From the NCBI GenBank assembly GCA_029834535.1, contig JAQMWT010000005.1, positions 496,001 through 560,000 on the forward strand: a stretch of 64,000 nt of DNA, in the 5' to 3' direction. Shown in pieces: positions 1-10,120 of this stretch. The notes under the pieces were generated by a model that saw only the letters and a list, made by a program, of their open reading frames with translations, was not told where the DNA came from and did no database searches. The stretch's first letter is position 1; every line of letters begins with the position of its first letter. The position numbers were made by a program, and so were the translations under genes. The DNA comes from Chrysophaeum taylorii. Its lineage: Eukaryota > Sar > Pelagophyceae > Pelagomonadales > Pelagomonadaceae.

Positions 1-3000
1 AAGTCGAGCGGTTTCACGTACGAGCGGCAGCGCGTCGCGCGGACGTGTCCTTGGACGTCGTCGTTGACCGTGGAGGAGGAGGAGCAGGTTGGCGCCGTCG
101 AGAGCAAGGAGTGTATCGAACGGCTGTTGGAGGACGGTGCGATCGCGCGGCCAGCGCTGGACCCGCGGAGGTACCGGCTGGTGCGGCTGATGAAGAACGG
201 GCTGGTCGCTCTGCTGGCGAGCGACGGAGACGCGGACGAGGCGGGCGCGGCTCTGTCGGTTCGATGCGGGTCTTTCGACGACACGCGGCCCGGGTTGGCG
301 CACCTCCACGAGCACGTGTTATTTTTGGGGACCGAAAAGTACCCGCGGGAGGAGGAATTCGAGGAGTTTCTAGCGGCCAACGGGGGTCACTCGAACGCGT
401 ACACGGCGGACGAAGAAACGGTATTTTATTTGTCGGTGAACGCGGACGCGCTCGAGGGCGCCCTCGACAGGTTTTCGCAATTTTTCGCAAAGCCGTTGTT
501 CGCGCGGCAGAGTGTCGAGCGCGAGGTGGAGGCCGTGGACGCCGAGCACTCGATGTCCCTGAACGACGACGCGTGGCGGTTCCAGTCGATGCTGCGCGCG
601 ACGGCCGAGCCCGACCATCCGTTCGCCAAGTTCTCGTGCGGCAATCTCGACACCCTCATGCCCGGCGGCGACGTCGACGCGCTCCACCGGGACCTCGTCA
701 GTTTCAACGGACGCCATTATCGCGCCGACAACATGCGGCTCTGCGTGGTGGGTCGCGAGCCCCTCGACGACCTCGAGCGCATGGTCCTCGCCAAGTTCGA
801 CGAGGTCCCGATCGGCGACGACGGCGACGACGACGAGCCCGCCGCGTCGAGAAATCCGGCCGAGCTGATGGCGTGCGTCGCGAGCCGGAAGAGTCGCCGC
901 GCTTCGAAACGGCCGATGCCCTGGCCGTCCTCGCGGCTCGGGCGCGTCTTCGACCTGGTTCCGGTGCGCGAGCTCCGCGAACTCCACGTCGTCTGGCCTC
1001 TCGGCCCGCGACGGTTAGAGCCCGCGCCCGGCGAGAGCTACACGCCGACGCCGGAGATCGTGGTGTCGCACCTCCTCGGCCACGAGGGCGCGACCACCCT
1101 GCACTCGCTTCTCCGCGAAATCGGGCTGATCGAGTCCCTGTCGTGCGGGACGACGGGTCGCTTCGACGACGCCGAGCTCTTCGAGCTGAGCCTCGAGCTC
1201 ACGGAGGAGGGCGCTCGGCGCCGCGACCTCGTCACAGCCCTGCTTTGGCGCTGGGTCGGCGTCGTGGCCTCCGCATCCGACGACGCCCTCGCCTCGCGCG
1301 CCGACGAGCTCCGGGCCCTCCACGCGACGCGCTTCGCCTACTCGGACCGCGGCAAGGCCTCGGACGTCGCCTCGTCGGCCGCCGAAGCTATGTGGGACTT
1401 TCCTACCCAGCCCCTCGCGGGGCCCTCGATGGTCGGCCCCTCCGACATTTCCGCCCTTCGCCGCCTCCTCGACGTCCTCTCTGACCCTGCCAACGCCTTC
1501 GTCGTCAACGTCGATCCCGCTCGCCCGGACGGAGACGACGACGCGTGGACGGTCGACCCGTGGTACGGATCGCGGTTCCGGTCGCGGCCCTTCGCGGCGC
1601 CGGAGCTCGATGCCTACCGGCGCGCCGTCGTCGAGGCGGGACCAGAGATGGTGCCCGGGGTCGGGCGCCTCGCCCTGCCGGCGCCAAACCGGTTCGTGCC
1701 GCGCGACTTCGAGGTCAAGGCGGCGACCGGAAGAGGGGTCTACCGCCTCGTCGACGGCGACCGCGGCCTGACGCTCTGGCGGCGGGCCGACTACGCCGAC
1801 GCCCCGGCCTCGGTGCCGCGCGCCCCCACGATGGTCGTCCGGACCCTCGCCCGGTGGCCGTCTCCCGTCGACGCTCGGACGCTCGCCAGCGCCAAGACCT
1901 TCTGCTCGACGATCGCGTCCGAGCTCAACCACGACCGCTACGACGCCCTCCTCGCCGGACTCTCCTTCTCCTACTCGGTCTCGCGCCGCGGCCTCCTCGT
2001 GACCGCCCGCGGCTTCTCCGACCGCGTCCCAGCCCTCTTCGACCTCGCCGCCTCGGCCTTGGACGAAAACGCCAAAAGAGTTAAAAATTCCGACCTCGAG
2101 AGAAAATTCGAGCTGGAAAAGGCCGATCTCGCGCGCCGCTGCGACGACAAGAGCCGCGACGAGCCCTCGGAACGCGCCGACGCCTTCGTGGGCCGCGTCC
2201 TCGACGACGGCGTCGTCGGCGCCGACGAGCTCGGAAAAGCTGCGCGCTCGTTCGAGTGCGATCTTCGCGCGGGAGCGCGCGCCGTGCGACGCCTCGCCAA
2301 CGCACCCCTCGAGGTCTACGTCGCGGGGAACCTCGACGACGCCGACGCGCGTCGCCTCGTGTCGCGCCACCTCGCTAGCCCGCGCGAGGCCACCGCCGCA
2401 GACGTCGGTCGCTGCGTGGAGCTGACGCCCGGCAGCGACGTCGCCGTCGAGCTTCGCGCTCTGACGCCCGCGGACCCCCCCGGACCGCTCTTCGTCGCCG
2501 GCGACGACCCCGGGGTCGTCGTCGCCGGGGTCGTCGCCGACGACGAGCCCAACGAGCCCAACGAGCCCAACGAGCCCAACGAGCCCAACTCGGCCGTCAA
2601 AATGGTTTGGCAGCTCTGGCGCGCGGGCGACGACGACGAAGCCCGCGCCTCGGGCTGGAGAGATTCGGCCGAGCGCGACGCCGCCGGTACCATGTTAGGC
2701 CACCTCGCCTCGCCGAGCGCCTTTCAGCAACTCCGCACCGTCGAACAGCTCGGCTACGTCGCCGAGGCCTCCATCGAGGCACGCCTCGGCGTGACGCACT
2801 TCTATTGCGTCCTCCAGTCCACCAAGCTCGCCCCGCCCGCCCTCGAAGATCGCATCCAGGCGTGGCTCCAAACATTTCGAGCGGAGATCGCCGCCCTCAC
2901 AGATGCCCAGATCGTCGACAAGCGCACGGGACTCGCTGACGCCATCTCGCAGCGCGCGCGCTCCCTCGGCACCGTCGTCGGCCGCGATTGGACTGAAATT

Positions 3001-3303
3001 TCCTCCCAGCGTCGTCGTTTCTCGCACTCTAAGAGACGCGCCCGACAACTCCGCCACGAAACGTCCAGGGCACATCTCCTCAAAGTCATCGACGACCTTA
3101 TCCTCGGACAATCCCGTCGCCTCCTCCGCTCCCGCGTCTACGCCCCCGTCCACGCCGACGATCCTTCTTTTCTTCGCCAGGGCTCCTCCACCCTCCTCCT
3201 ACGATCCTTGGATGACATCGCCACCTTCAAAGCGGCGCAGCCGCGATGGCCCGCCGCACTCAAGTGGGACGAAGGTCCGTCTCCCCAGGAGCCGGCCGAC
3301 TAA
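1..3303 (+). CDS. M16 insulysin-like zinc metallopeptidase (5' partial)
   Basis: Likely an insulin-degrading-enzyme/nardilysin-type peptidase that cuts short peptides inside a closed chamber. The inverted zinc motif HxxEH appears as HLHEH at nt 301-315. It is followed by NGGHSNAYT, and the third zinc ligand is probably the Glu in AVDAEHSMSLNDDAW, about 81 residues after the first His, which is the spacing of IDE. The product from nt 64 is 1079 residues against about 1020 for IDE, so both M16 halves are present, including the C-terminal segment with SPSAFQQLRTVEQLGYV. The frame is open to base 1 and codon 64 is TTG; the first in-frame ATG (nt 190) lies inside the conserved core. The true start is therefore outside the window or in an upstream exon. 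An Asn-Glu-Pro tandem run (nt 2547-2589) sits in a linker. Family assignment is secure; substrate is unknown. Confidence 0.93.
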   Translation, partial: KSSGFTYERQRVARTCPWTSSLTVEEEEQVGAVESKECIERLLEDGAIARPALDPRRYRLVRLMKNGLVALLASDGDADEAGAALSVRCGSFDDTRPGLAHLHEHVLFLGTEKYPREEEFEEFLAANGGHSNAYTADEETVFYLSVNADALEGALDRFSQFFAKPLFARQSVEREVEAVDAEHSMSLNDDAWRFQSMLRATAEPDHPFAKFSCGNLDTLMPGGDVDALHRDLVSFNGRHYRADNMRLCVVGREPLDDLERMVLAKFDEVPIGDDGDDDEPAASRNPAELMACVASRKSRRASKRPMPWPSSRLGRVFDLVPVRELRELHVVWPLGPRRLEPAPGESYTPTPEIVVSHLLGHEGATTLHSLLREIGLIESLSCGTTGRFDDAELFELSLELTEEGARRRDLVTALLWRWVGVVASASDDALASRADELRALHATRFAYSDRGKASDVASSAAEAMWDFPTQPLAGPSMVGPSDISALRRLLDVLSDPANAFVVNVDPARPDGDDDAWTVDPWYGSRFRSRPFAAPELDAYRRAVVEAGPEMVPGVGRLALPAPNRFVPRDFEVKAATGRGVYRLVDGDRGLTLWRRADYADAPASVPRAPTMVVRTLARWPSPVDARTLASAKTFCSTIASELNHDRYDALLAGLSFSYSVSRRGLLVTARGFSDRVPALFDLAASALDENAKRVKNSDLERKFELEKADLARRCDDKSRDEPSERADAFVGRVLDDGVVGADELGKAARSFECDLRAGARAVRRLANAPLEVYVAGNLDDADARRLVSRHLASPREATAADVGRCVELTPGSDVAVELRALTPADPPGPLFVAGDDPGVVVAGVVADDEPNEPNEPNEPNEPNSAVKMVWQLWRAGDDDEARASGWRDSAERDAAGTMLGHLASPSAFQQLRTVEQLGYVAEASIEARLGVTHFYCVLQSTKLAPPALEDRIQAWLQTFRAEIAALTDAQIVDKRTGLADAISQRARSLGTVVGRDWTEISSQRRRFSHSKRRARQLRHETSRAHLLKVIDDLILGQSRRLLRSRVYAPVHADDPSFLRQGSSTLLLRSLDDIATFKAAQPRWPAALKWDEGPSPQEPAD

Positions 3304-5304
3304 ACTTCGTCGCCCTAATAGTTTATCTTTGATTTTCCGACAGCACCGCGCGACTGATTTTCCGACGACGGCGGCGGCGGCGGCGGCGGCTTAATTAGAA
3401 TCAAATCAATCGCTCCTCGTTTTTTTTTTTTTTTTTAATCTCCGACGACGACGACGACGACGACGACGGCACTTTTTTTTTTTCGCGCGGTACCTAGTCG
3501 GGTTCCTCCGAGTCGGCGGCGATCTTAACTCCCACACCTGCCGGGCTGCTGCTGCTGTTGAAGGACTCCGCGTACGTGTGTCACGACAGACAGACAGACT
3601 GACAGACAGACAGACGGACGGACGGACGGACGGACGTGGGGATACTTTGGAAAGCGGCCGTCCCTAAGGCTGGCCTCGATGGCCGACACCTACAGGGGCT
3701 CTAAGCTCTTTGATTAGGCCGGCCGCGTTCGAGAGGAAATTTCCTGCGTGGCTTGCCCACTACTGCTGCTGCGGTGAGGGATTGCTCGCGCCGGATAGCC
3801 TACTCCGGGGTGACAATCGTAGCGCATCTACCCTTTGGTATAAAACGTGGAGTTGCCAGGCGTGCGAATCCCGGTTCTGGTGAAATGTTTGCGCCGTGCT
3901 GTTCGACTCACCTCGCGGCGCTGCTTGGTTCTCTCCTTGATTTCGTGGCTGCAATATACTGCCGTGATGGTGTTGGTTGCATCCCGGCGCTGCTGCTCTG
4001 CTTCAAAGTTTGCGCTAGTAGTTCTGTGCTGGTCTTGCCTCTGTGGCTACCCCCAGGGCGCTTTTTGTTTCTCTGCCCGGTTCCGTGTCTTCAACGGCGG
4101 TTTCGTTTTTCAAGGTTTTTTTCTAGTAGTTTCACGACGAAGCGAACAGAGGGAGGCCCTAGGCTGGGCGAAGGAGGACCTATGTGCACGCCAGGAAAGT
4201 CTACTACGTCGGCGAAGACGTAGACGCAGAAAAACATGATGATACAGAAAGTTTACACAAAAATGGGATAAAGCAAAGGAGAAGGGAGAGGTAAGCAGTA
4301 ATGAAGGAGAAAGGCAAGCGGGAAAAGAAGCATATGATGGTATCTCGCAATCACCCGCGTGCTACGTATATTCAATTTTGCTTATTCGCCTTGTCTCTAC
4401 TTCTCTCTCCAATACCTACTCCCACAACATGCTTATCGCGCACCGTCCTGAACATCCCGAGGCCCCCAAGCGGGCGGGAGACACCACTCCTGTGGCATCA
4501 GGATAACCACTATCGGCGGACCGACACCGCGCCACAACAAACAAGCGTGGTTGCAGACAGAGGCTCCTTGCGGCCACGATCATCAGCATACCAAAGACGA
4601 TATATGCCGCTACAGAAAGAACAAGCAAAAACTGCGATCTGCCGCCCGTCCCGAATTGACGACCGCGGTCTCGCTACTTCTAAGTCGTCGTGGCGTGACC
4701 GCTGGAGCTGCTCGGCAGCTCATAGCCTCGCGACTTGGCGCAGCTGCCTACGGGGCGATGGCTTGATCACCTCACGACCTACCTTTGCGCAGGTTAGGCG
4801 AAAAGCTATTTAGTGAGCTTATTGTTTCGGCGGCTCGAGCGCATCAAAATCCATAGAGTCTTCCATTCGAAAATCGGCAAGAGAAAGGGGAACCATTCCA
4901 ACCGCCTTCGGAGAGGAGGACAGACCCTAACGATCGTAAGGGGATACTCTGAATGACGTCATCCACCCTCGGACCCTAAGCTTACCCCATGCAAAATTGA
5001 CTGAGGCACCGTTGAAGTTGAATTCAACTGCAAGCCGGTGTTGTTTTCAGCACTATTTGGAGTTCCAAGGACGCGTTGAATGTCTAGATGTAGCCTGTTG
5101 TAAAAACAGCCGGCCTGCAACCCTGGTAAAGTGAGCCTGCTGGTCTTGCAGAGTCTGAGAGAAGTCGAGACGCAACGAGACGCAGCAGTAGCAGCAGCAG
5201 CAGCAGCAGCAGCAGGAATTGGGGGGAACGAAACGAGAGAGAGCGCTGCCGTCATCGCAGCGCTGGGCAAGATTTGTTTCGTCAAACGGAAAAAGACGGA
5301 GACT
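3304..5304. other. Intergenic stretch with microsatellites, no gene seen
   Basis: I find no credible coding region. It holds a GCG run (3367-3390), a T16 run (3421-3436), an ACG run (3444-3468), CAGA/GGAC tetranucleotide runs (3585-3636) and a GCA run (5182-5214) just upstream of the next gene. The ORFs of 130-170 codons between 3750 and 4820 show no family features and have biased composition. The frame of the following ARM gene is open from 5104 but has no ATG before 5305, so this may be leader or an upstream exon. Confidence 0.6.
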
Positions 5305-6828
5305 ATGGGAATGACCGCCTCGAGTGCGGCACCGCTGACAGTAAATCGATTGGTGAGACGCAAGCACGTGTCGAAGCACCGGCTGTTGAGGCAGCTCGTG
5401 GGGGGCGGTCTCGCGGTGAAGGGTGCGTCGATGGCGAACGTCGTGAGCGGGAGCGAAGGGGGGGCGACGTCATCAGACGGGTCCGCGTCGGAGACGGACT
5501 CGTGCATCGAGGTGGAACCCGCGTCGGCGGCTGCGCGGAGATACCAGCCCTCGACCTTTCGGTGGATCCGGCGGCTCCCTGACGATGATGAGATCGTGCC
5601 GGCGTACTACGCGGTCCGGAACGCGCCGGACGCGCTCGTCGAGCTCAACGCGGAACTCGTCGTGCTCGTGCTGTCGTTCTTGGGTCCGGGCGAGCGGCAC
5701 GCGACCGCGGCGACGTCGCTGTGCTGGGCGCACCGCGAGCGAGTCCGCGAGAACTTGAACGTCTGGCTCCCGCTATGCACCGGACCGCCGTGGTACGCGC
5801 GGCTCGCGGCGACGCGCGGCAAATGCGCGAGAGAATTACGACGACTTCACCGCGGCAGCCTCGAGGCCGTCGCCAAGAAGACGCTCGCCGCGGCCGAGGT
5901 CCAGGACCTCGCCGATACGATGCTCGCGTTTCGCGACGTGGCGGGGGTCCAGCGAGCGTGCCTCGACCACCTCGTCCAGCTCCTCCACTCGGAGACGAAG
6001 CGCCAGCTCGCGCTCGGCACGTCCGTGACGAATCGCGTCGTCGACGCGCTTCATAAGTACGCCTACGACGCCGACCTCCAGAGTATCGCGCTCCATTGTG
6101 TCGTGTTCCTTGCGAGACCCATCGGAGGCGCCGAGGGCATGATCTACCAAAAGGGCATGACGTCCACGGGCTTGGACGCGTTCCTTCACGGCGGCATCAG
6201 CGCCGTGCTACACGCGATGGTCGCTCACGCGACGAGGGAGGACGTCCAGGCGATGGGCTGCTGGTCCCTCGTCAACCTTGCCCTCAACAGACAGCAAAAG
6301 CTCCAGCTCCTCGCGCTCGACGGCATCGGCCGCGTCCTGGACGCGATGACGAGGCATCCCGCTGCCCTCGAGGTCCAGTTCCGAGGCCTCTTCGCGCTCA
6401 TCAACCTCGTCATCCCGGAGGTCGCCCCCGTCTCCCCCCTCTTCCCCATCCTCAACGGCGTCCAGGCCCATAGGCCTCATCACCTTGCGAACGCTACCGC
6501 ATCGCCGAGGCCCCACGTCCCTCACCGACGCGCCTCGCTCGGCGTTGTCGACGAATCAACCAATCAGCGCGTCGTCGCCGCCGTCCTCGACGCCATGACC
6601 GCCTTCCCGGAATCCGAAAAGCTCGTCCGCTGCGGCTGCCTCGTCCTTCATAACCTCTCCCTCCGCGAGTCAAACATCCCCTTCCTCCTCTCCGCCGGCG
6701 TTTCCACGCCCCTTCTCAGGGCTGCCAACACCCACGCCGACTACGACGTGAAGCGCTCGGCGCAATCCACACTACGCCGCCTGCGAATCCTCCCGCCCCA
6801 GGACCAAGACCCCGCGTTTGCGGTATGA
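5305..6828 (+). CDS. ARM-repeat protein with F-box-like N-terminus
   Basis: A 507-residue protein. The C-terminal two thirds are helical ARM/HEAT-type repeats, seen as recurring blocks such as VQAMGCWSLVNLALN, VQFRGLFALINLVI and VRCGCLVLHNLSL, which would form a protein-binding superhelix. Around residues 110-150 the segment LNAELVVLVLSFLGPGERHA followed by a Cys-Trp pair resembles an F-box, which would suggest a substrate adaptor of an SCF ubiquitin ligase; this is inference from a short match. The first 80 residues are low complexity and acidic. I chose the ATG at 5305 because it is the first ATG in the frame. The frame itself extends upstream to 5104 through an alanine run coded by a GCA microsatellite, so an extra 5' exon cannot be excluded. 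The C-terminus ends cleanly after the last repeat. Confidence 0.75.
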   Translation: MGMTASSAAPLTVNRLVRRKHVSKHRLLRQLVGGGLAVKGASMANVVSGSEGGATSSDGSASETDSCIEVEPASAAARRYQPSTFRWIRRLPDDDEIVPAYYAVRNAPDALVELNAELVVLVLSFLGPGERHATAATSLCWAHRERVRENLNVWLPLCTGPPWYARLAATRGKCARELRRLHRGSLEAVAKKTLAAAEVQDLADTMLAFRDVAGVQRACLDHLVQLLHSETKRQLALGTSVTNRVVDALHKYAYDADLQSIALHCVVFLARPIGGAEGMIYQKGMTSTGLDAFLHGGISAVLHAMVAHATREDVQAMGCWSLVNLALNRQQKLQLLALDGIGRVLDAMTRHPAALEVQFRGLFALINLVIPEVAPVSPLFPILNGVQAHRPHHLANATASPRPHVPHRRASLGVVDESTNQRVVAAVLDAMTAFPESEKLVRCGCLVLHNLSLRESNIPFLLSAGVSTPLLRAANTHADYDVKRSAQSTLRRLRILPPQDQDPAFAV

Positions 6829-7533
6829 GGTTAGACAGGACGCCCCTTGGTCGCACCGCCGCGCAAGCGCGCAAACTGAATCGATCGATTGTCCGCGATG
6901 CTCGCCCCGCGCCTGATCCCGGTGCACCGTGTACCGGAGGGTTTTTGCTCGGGCATTTCCGGCAAATGCGCCTCAGTCATTGTCGGTCACCCTCATTTCG
7001 GACGTCATCGCCCAATCACACTCGCCCCCCCCCCTTCGCCTCGCCAACACCGCACATCACCACCACAACCACCACCATCTCCTTGCGCACGCTCCTGCGC
7101 CTAGTTCGTCGATACCCCCAACAAACCAACCAACCAACCAACCAACCCACCCACCCCTTTGCGCTTTTGCTCCCCCACCGCCGCTCGTTTCGTCGAGAAG
7201 ACCGGCGCGTTCGTCACCCGTTAATGTCGTAGTCGACGGGTGGTCGGTATGCCGACCCCTTCCAAAACTAGCCTCCTCTATTGTAGCTACTTATGCCCAC
7301 AGAACAACTAAATAAACTTGATTGAGCACTGTACTCGCGTGGCGCGAAATCTTGCGATGGCCGCACGTCTTGGCGCGGTATAACTCGAAGGTCGGCCGCG
7401 CTCCTCGGTCTGTCGTAAGTGCCTCTATTTCTGGAGAGGAACATCGCGAAACCACCAACCCCCCGCTCTTTGCTGCGAGGAACACCCCTCCGCGCGTTTT
7501 ATCTGGCTACTAAGTATCGTTCACGACGTGTGA

Positions 7534-7620
7534 TTTAGGAGTGAACTCAAAGGTTGAAGGGCGGAGCGTGCGCTGATGAGAGCAGCTTAGATTGGCAAGG
7601 TTCAAGCGTCGAGCGGAAAG
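7534..7620 (+). repeat. R1 repeat, stand-alone copy 1
   Basis: A ~90-bp sequence that starts TTTAGGAGT, contains AACTCAAAGGTT and GCAGCTTAGATTGG, and ends near GTCGAGCGGAAAGG. The same block occurs inside the 3' part of the Helitron-like units and at several single sites in this window, in both orientations. This copy is followed 36 bp later by a second copy in the same orientation. Confidence 0.75.
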
Positions 7621-7655
7621 GATGGACGTTGACGCACTCCCACGGCCAAGGCGGG

Positions 7656-7744
7656 TTTAGGAGTAAACTCAAAGGTTAAAGGGCGGAGCGTGATTAAAGC
7701 AGCTTAGATTGGATTGGCGGGGGTGAGAGCGTGTCGAGCGGAAA
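7656..7744 (+). repeat. R1 repeat, stand-alone copy 2
   Basis: This is the second direct copy of the ~90-bp R1 block, about 80-90% like copy 1 by eye. It has the GGCGGGGGTGAGAGCG segment that also occurs in the Helitron-tail versions. It lies about 215 bp upstream of the HTTM gene start. Confidence 0.75.
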
Positions 7745-7960
7745 TGATAGGTTAGGTAGCCAGCAAGCACCAGGTTTTCGGGCGTGCGTGGCGGAATGCT
7801 GCCGCCAATGCTCCCGCTTTCGCAGTAGAGAGTTTTTGGGCACTGGCTCTGTGACGCTAGTGCAGCTGCCCTGCGTGCCGCCTGCTCCTGCAGCCACGTC
7901 GCGCATCAAGCATCTCCCCGAAATTGACCGCAGTACCTGACATTCTTCGCTGAAGAGACA

Positions 7961-8882
7961 ATGCGAGGCGAAGAGCACAAAGAGGAGACCCGCGTAACTC
8001 GCGAAGAAGAGGAGATGACGACGATACGCGTGTTCGCCGTCATGTTCCTGGCCGTGCGCGCGTGGGAACTGTATTTCTCCCCACTAACCCTCAATGGCAA
8101 GGTCATGCTAGTCTCGGCTCTTGTGGCGGTCTGTTTTGCCCACCGGGGCGCAATGTGCGCGGCGCTTGCGACAAGCTGTCTCCGCATGTTGAGTCGAATT
8201 CCATTCGCCTGGGATAACGAGTGGTGGGACTTGCAGACCGACGCAGTGCTGTGTTGGAGCCTGTTGCAGTGGATTTCCGACGACGGCTGCGGGTGGGTCC
8301 TAAGCGCGGCTAGAACGACGCGGATCCAGTACGCGCTCTTCTATTCAGCTGCCGGTTTCTGGAAACTCAACAGCGGATTCCTCGACCCAACAACTTCGTG
8401 CGCCACCTTGTTCTTCACGCAACACCTCGGCCGCCTCGCGTCGGTCGTCGGCGCAGACCGAGCCAAGCGGATCGCGCCCGCCGTCGCCAAGGTTGCCCCG
8501 ACGGCCACGATCGCTCTCGAGCTCGGGGTCGGCGTCGCGATGTTCGCGAAACCAAAACTCGGGGCCGTCCTCGCGTTCGTACTGCACGCGGCCATCTCCC
8601 TCACGCCAAAGCCCAACAACATCTCATCGTTCAGCGCCAAGTGCGCGGCACGGCTCTTGTTTTTCGCGTCGCCGCGCGCCATCCATAGGCTCGTGTGCTG
8701 GGCGGTCCACAGGCCGCTCGTCGCCGCTGCGGTTCTCCCGGTCTACGTTGCGGTCGTGAGTGTGCTCGAGCCCTCTGGGCCGCAAGACTGGGCAACTGCC
8801 ATCTTCGTACCCAGCTGTGTCTTTGTCCTCGCAGCCCTCTCCTTGGACGACGACGACGAGAACGATCGCCAGATCATGGAAA

Positions 8883-8916
<34 letters not shown>

Positions 8917-9704
8917 GAAGAAGAAGAAGAAGAAGAGGAGCAACGTGCTCGCCGTGGCGCTCGCCTTCATCTACTCGTACGTCCTCCTCGTACTCGGCTT
9001 GCAGGATCTTGGCTCGCCTAACATGTACAGCAACTTGCGGCTTGCTGGTGGCCCCAACCACCTGCTCGTGCCCGCAGCTTGGTGGCGCCGCACCGTCGAG
9101 CGAACGTATGGAGGCGTCGTCCGTGTCGAGGCGACGACGTCGACATTCGTGCGACGACGGTACCCCGCGGACTTCACGGACGCGCTCCAGCCCGCCATAG
9201 TGCCCGATCTCCTCGCCGCGTCGGGCTATCTGCCGGCCACTTTTTTCCACCCCGCCAAGGCGCGCGTGCTGCGGACGCTCGCGATCATCCCACCCCGCCA
9301 ACGATGGGTGCCCTTCACGGTCCTCGCTTTCGAGTAAGAATCTCTCCTTCGCAGATCATAAAAACGATGATCGCAGGTTTCGGCGCCTCATCTCTGAAGC
9401 CACAGCCCAAGGCGATCCATTTGAGATCACGTACGCGCGACTCCCGGGCGACACCGGCGACGAAGTCTGGCGATCGACGAGTGCCGCGGCGGCGACTATC
9501 ACCGCCTCGTTCGACGCCAAGGGCCTCTGTTCAAATTGTTCCGCAACCACGGACGACAACATCTCCGCGGCGTGCGATCCGCACGAACTCGTGCGCCTCC
9601 CGCCGCTTCCGTACATCGCACGGAAGTTTACATTCTTCCTCCCGTACCCCGTCCTCGACCGCGGCGACGGCCCGCCCCCGCACGTCCCCTGTATTGGACC
9701 CTAG
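7961..9704 (+). CDS. HTTM-type (vitamin K carboxylase-like) membrane protein, two exons
   Basis: CDS join(7961..9333, 9377..9704), 566 residues. The N-terminal part has several hydrophobic spans and the block FWKLNSGFLDPTTSCA near residue 133, which fits HTTM proteins, the membrane family that includes vitamin K-dependent gamma-carboxylase. The specific reaction is not known. The single-frame reading stops at 9337, but a 43-nt intron (GTAAGAATC...GATCGCAG, 9334-9376) restores a good frame: LAFE is followed by FRRLISEA, then EITYARLPGD and LPPLPYIARKFTFFLPYP before the stop at 9702-9704. The intron length mod 3 and both splice dinucleotides fit; RNA evidence is lacking. A codon run gives ten Cys (8885-8914) and six Lys (8918-8935) in a loop before a later membrane span. 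The start ATG at 7961 is the first in frame, with further Met codons close by. Confidence 0.75.
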
Positions 9705-9830
9705 TGTTCATGCAGCGCGCGTCTTCGGCCAAGAAGCTGACCCGGAAGGGCCGACGCGGCGGCGGGTAACGTAACAAACGCCGCTGAAGTTCCGGTGCTG
9801 CCGCCATTGGCGCCTTATCTCTTAGATATA

Positions 9831-10120
9831 TCCTAACTACTAATCGACAGATGTTTGTCTGTCTGTCTGTTTGTTTGTCTGTCTGTCTGTTTGTCCCTCG
9901 ATTTAGGGTAAGGATCATGTAGGCGCGAGAGTAAGGATCAGGTAGGCGCGAGAGCCAGAAAGTGATCCTCCAAGCCGTCTACGGCGACCTCGCAGACTAT
10001 TTCCACGACCCGCGGCGGCTCTTTCAGCGCGCCATTCTCACGCCCCGTCGAAACGATGTTGTCGATGCGGACAACGCGCGCATGACCGCGGCCTTAGGTG
10101 AACTTACTGGCCTGCACTTG
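9831..10120 (+). mobile_element. Helitron-like unit 1 (short internal-deletion form)
   Basis: It begins TCCTAACTACTAATCGAC just after an A, then has a TTTG/TCTG microsatellite. It holds the start of a Pif1-type helicase block (VYGDLADYFHDPRRLF, ILTPRRNDVVDADNARM) and jumps directly to the common 3' end GGTGAACTTACTGGCCTGC, ending CACTTG. Most of the helicase and the R1 block are absent, so it is a deletion derivative. Its end abuts the head of the next unit with no spacer. Confidence 0.65.

Larger units (their letters stand above)
6829..7960. other. Intergenic stretch with tandem R1 repeats
   Basis: There is no gene in it. It contains a pyrimidine-rich block with CCAA tetranucleotides (about 7120-7150), an AATAAA-type signal near 7311 that could serve the ARM gene, and two neighbouring copies of the R1 repeat listed separately. 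Confidence 0.6.

Noticed and set aside
45-1484. 479-codon ORF overlapping the M16 peptidase in another frame
   Set aside because: Arg/Pro-rich translation typical of an off-frame reading in GC-rich coding DNA; the M16 frame holds the real motifs.
3830-3900. Possible tRNA or tRNA-derived SINE (GTGCGAATCCCGG resembles a B box)
   Set aside because: No matching T stem, acceptor stem or convincing A box could be folded around it.
9850-9897. Telomere-like or satellite origin for the TCTG/TTTG runs
   Set aside because: The unit is not a telomere repeat, and the runs occur at the same internal place in each Helitron-like unit.
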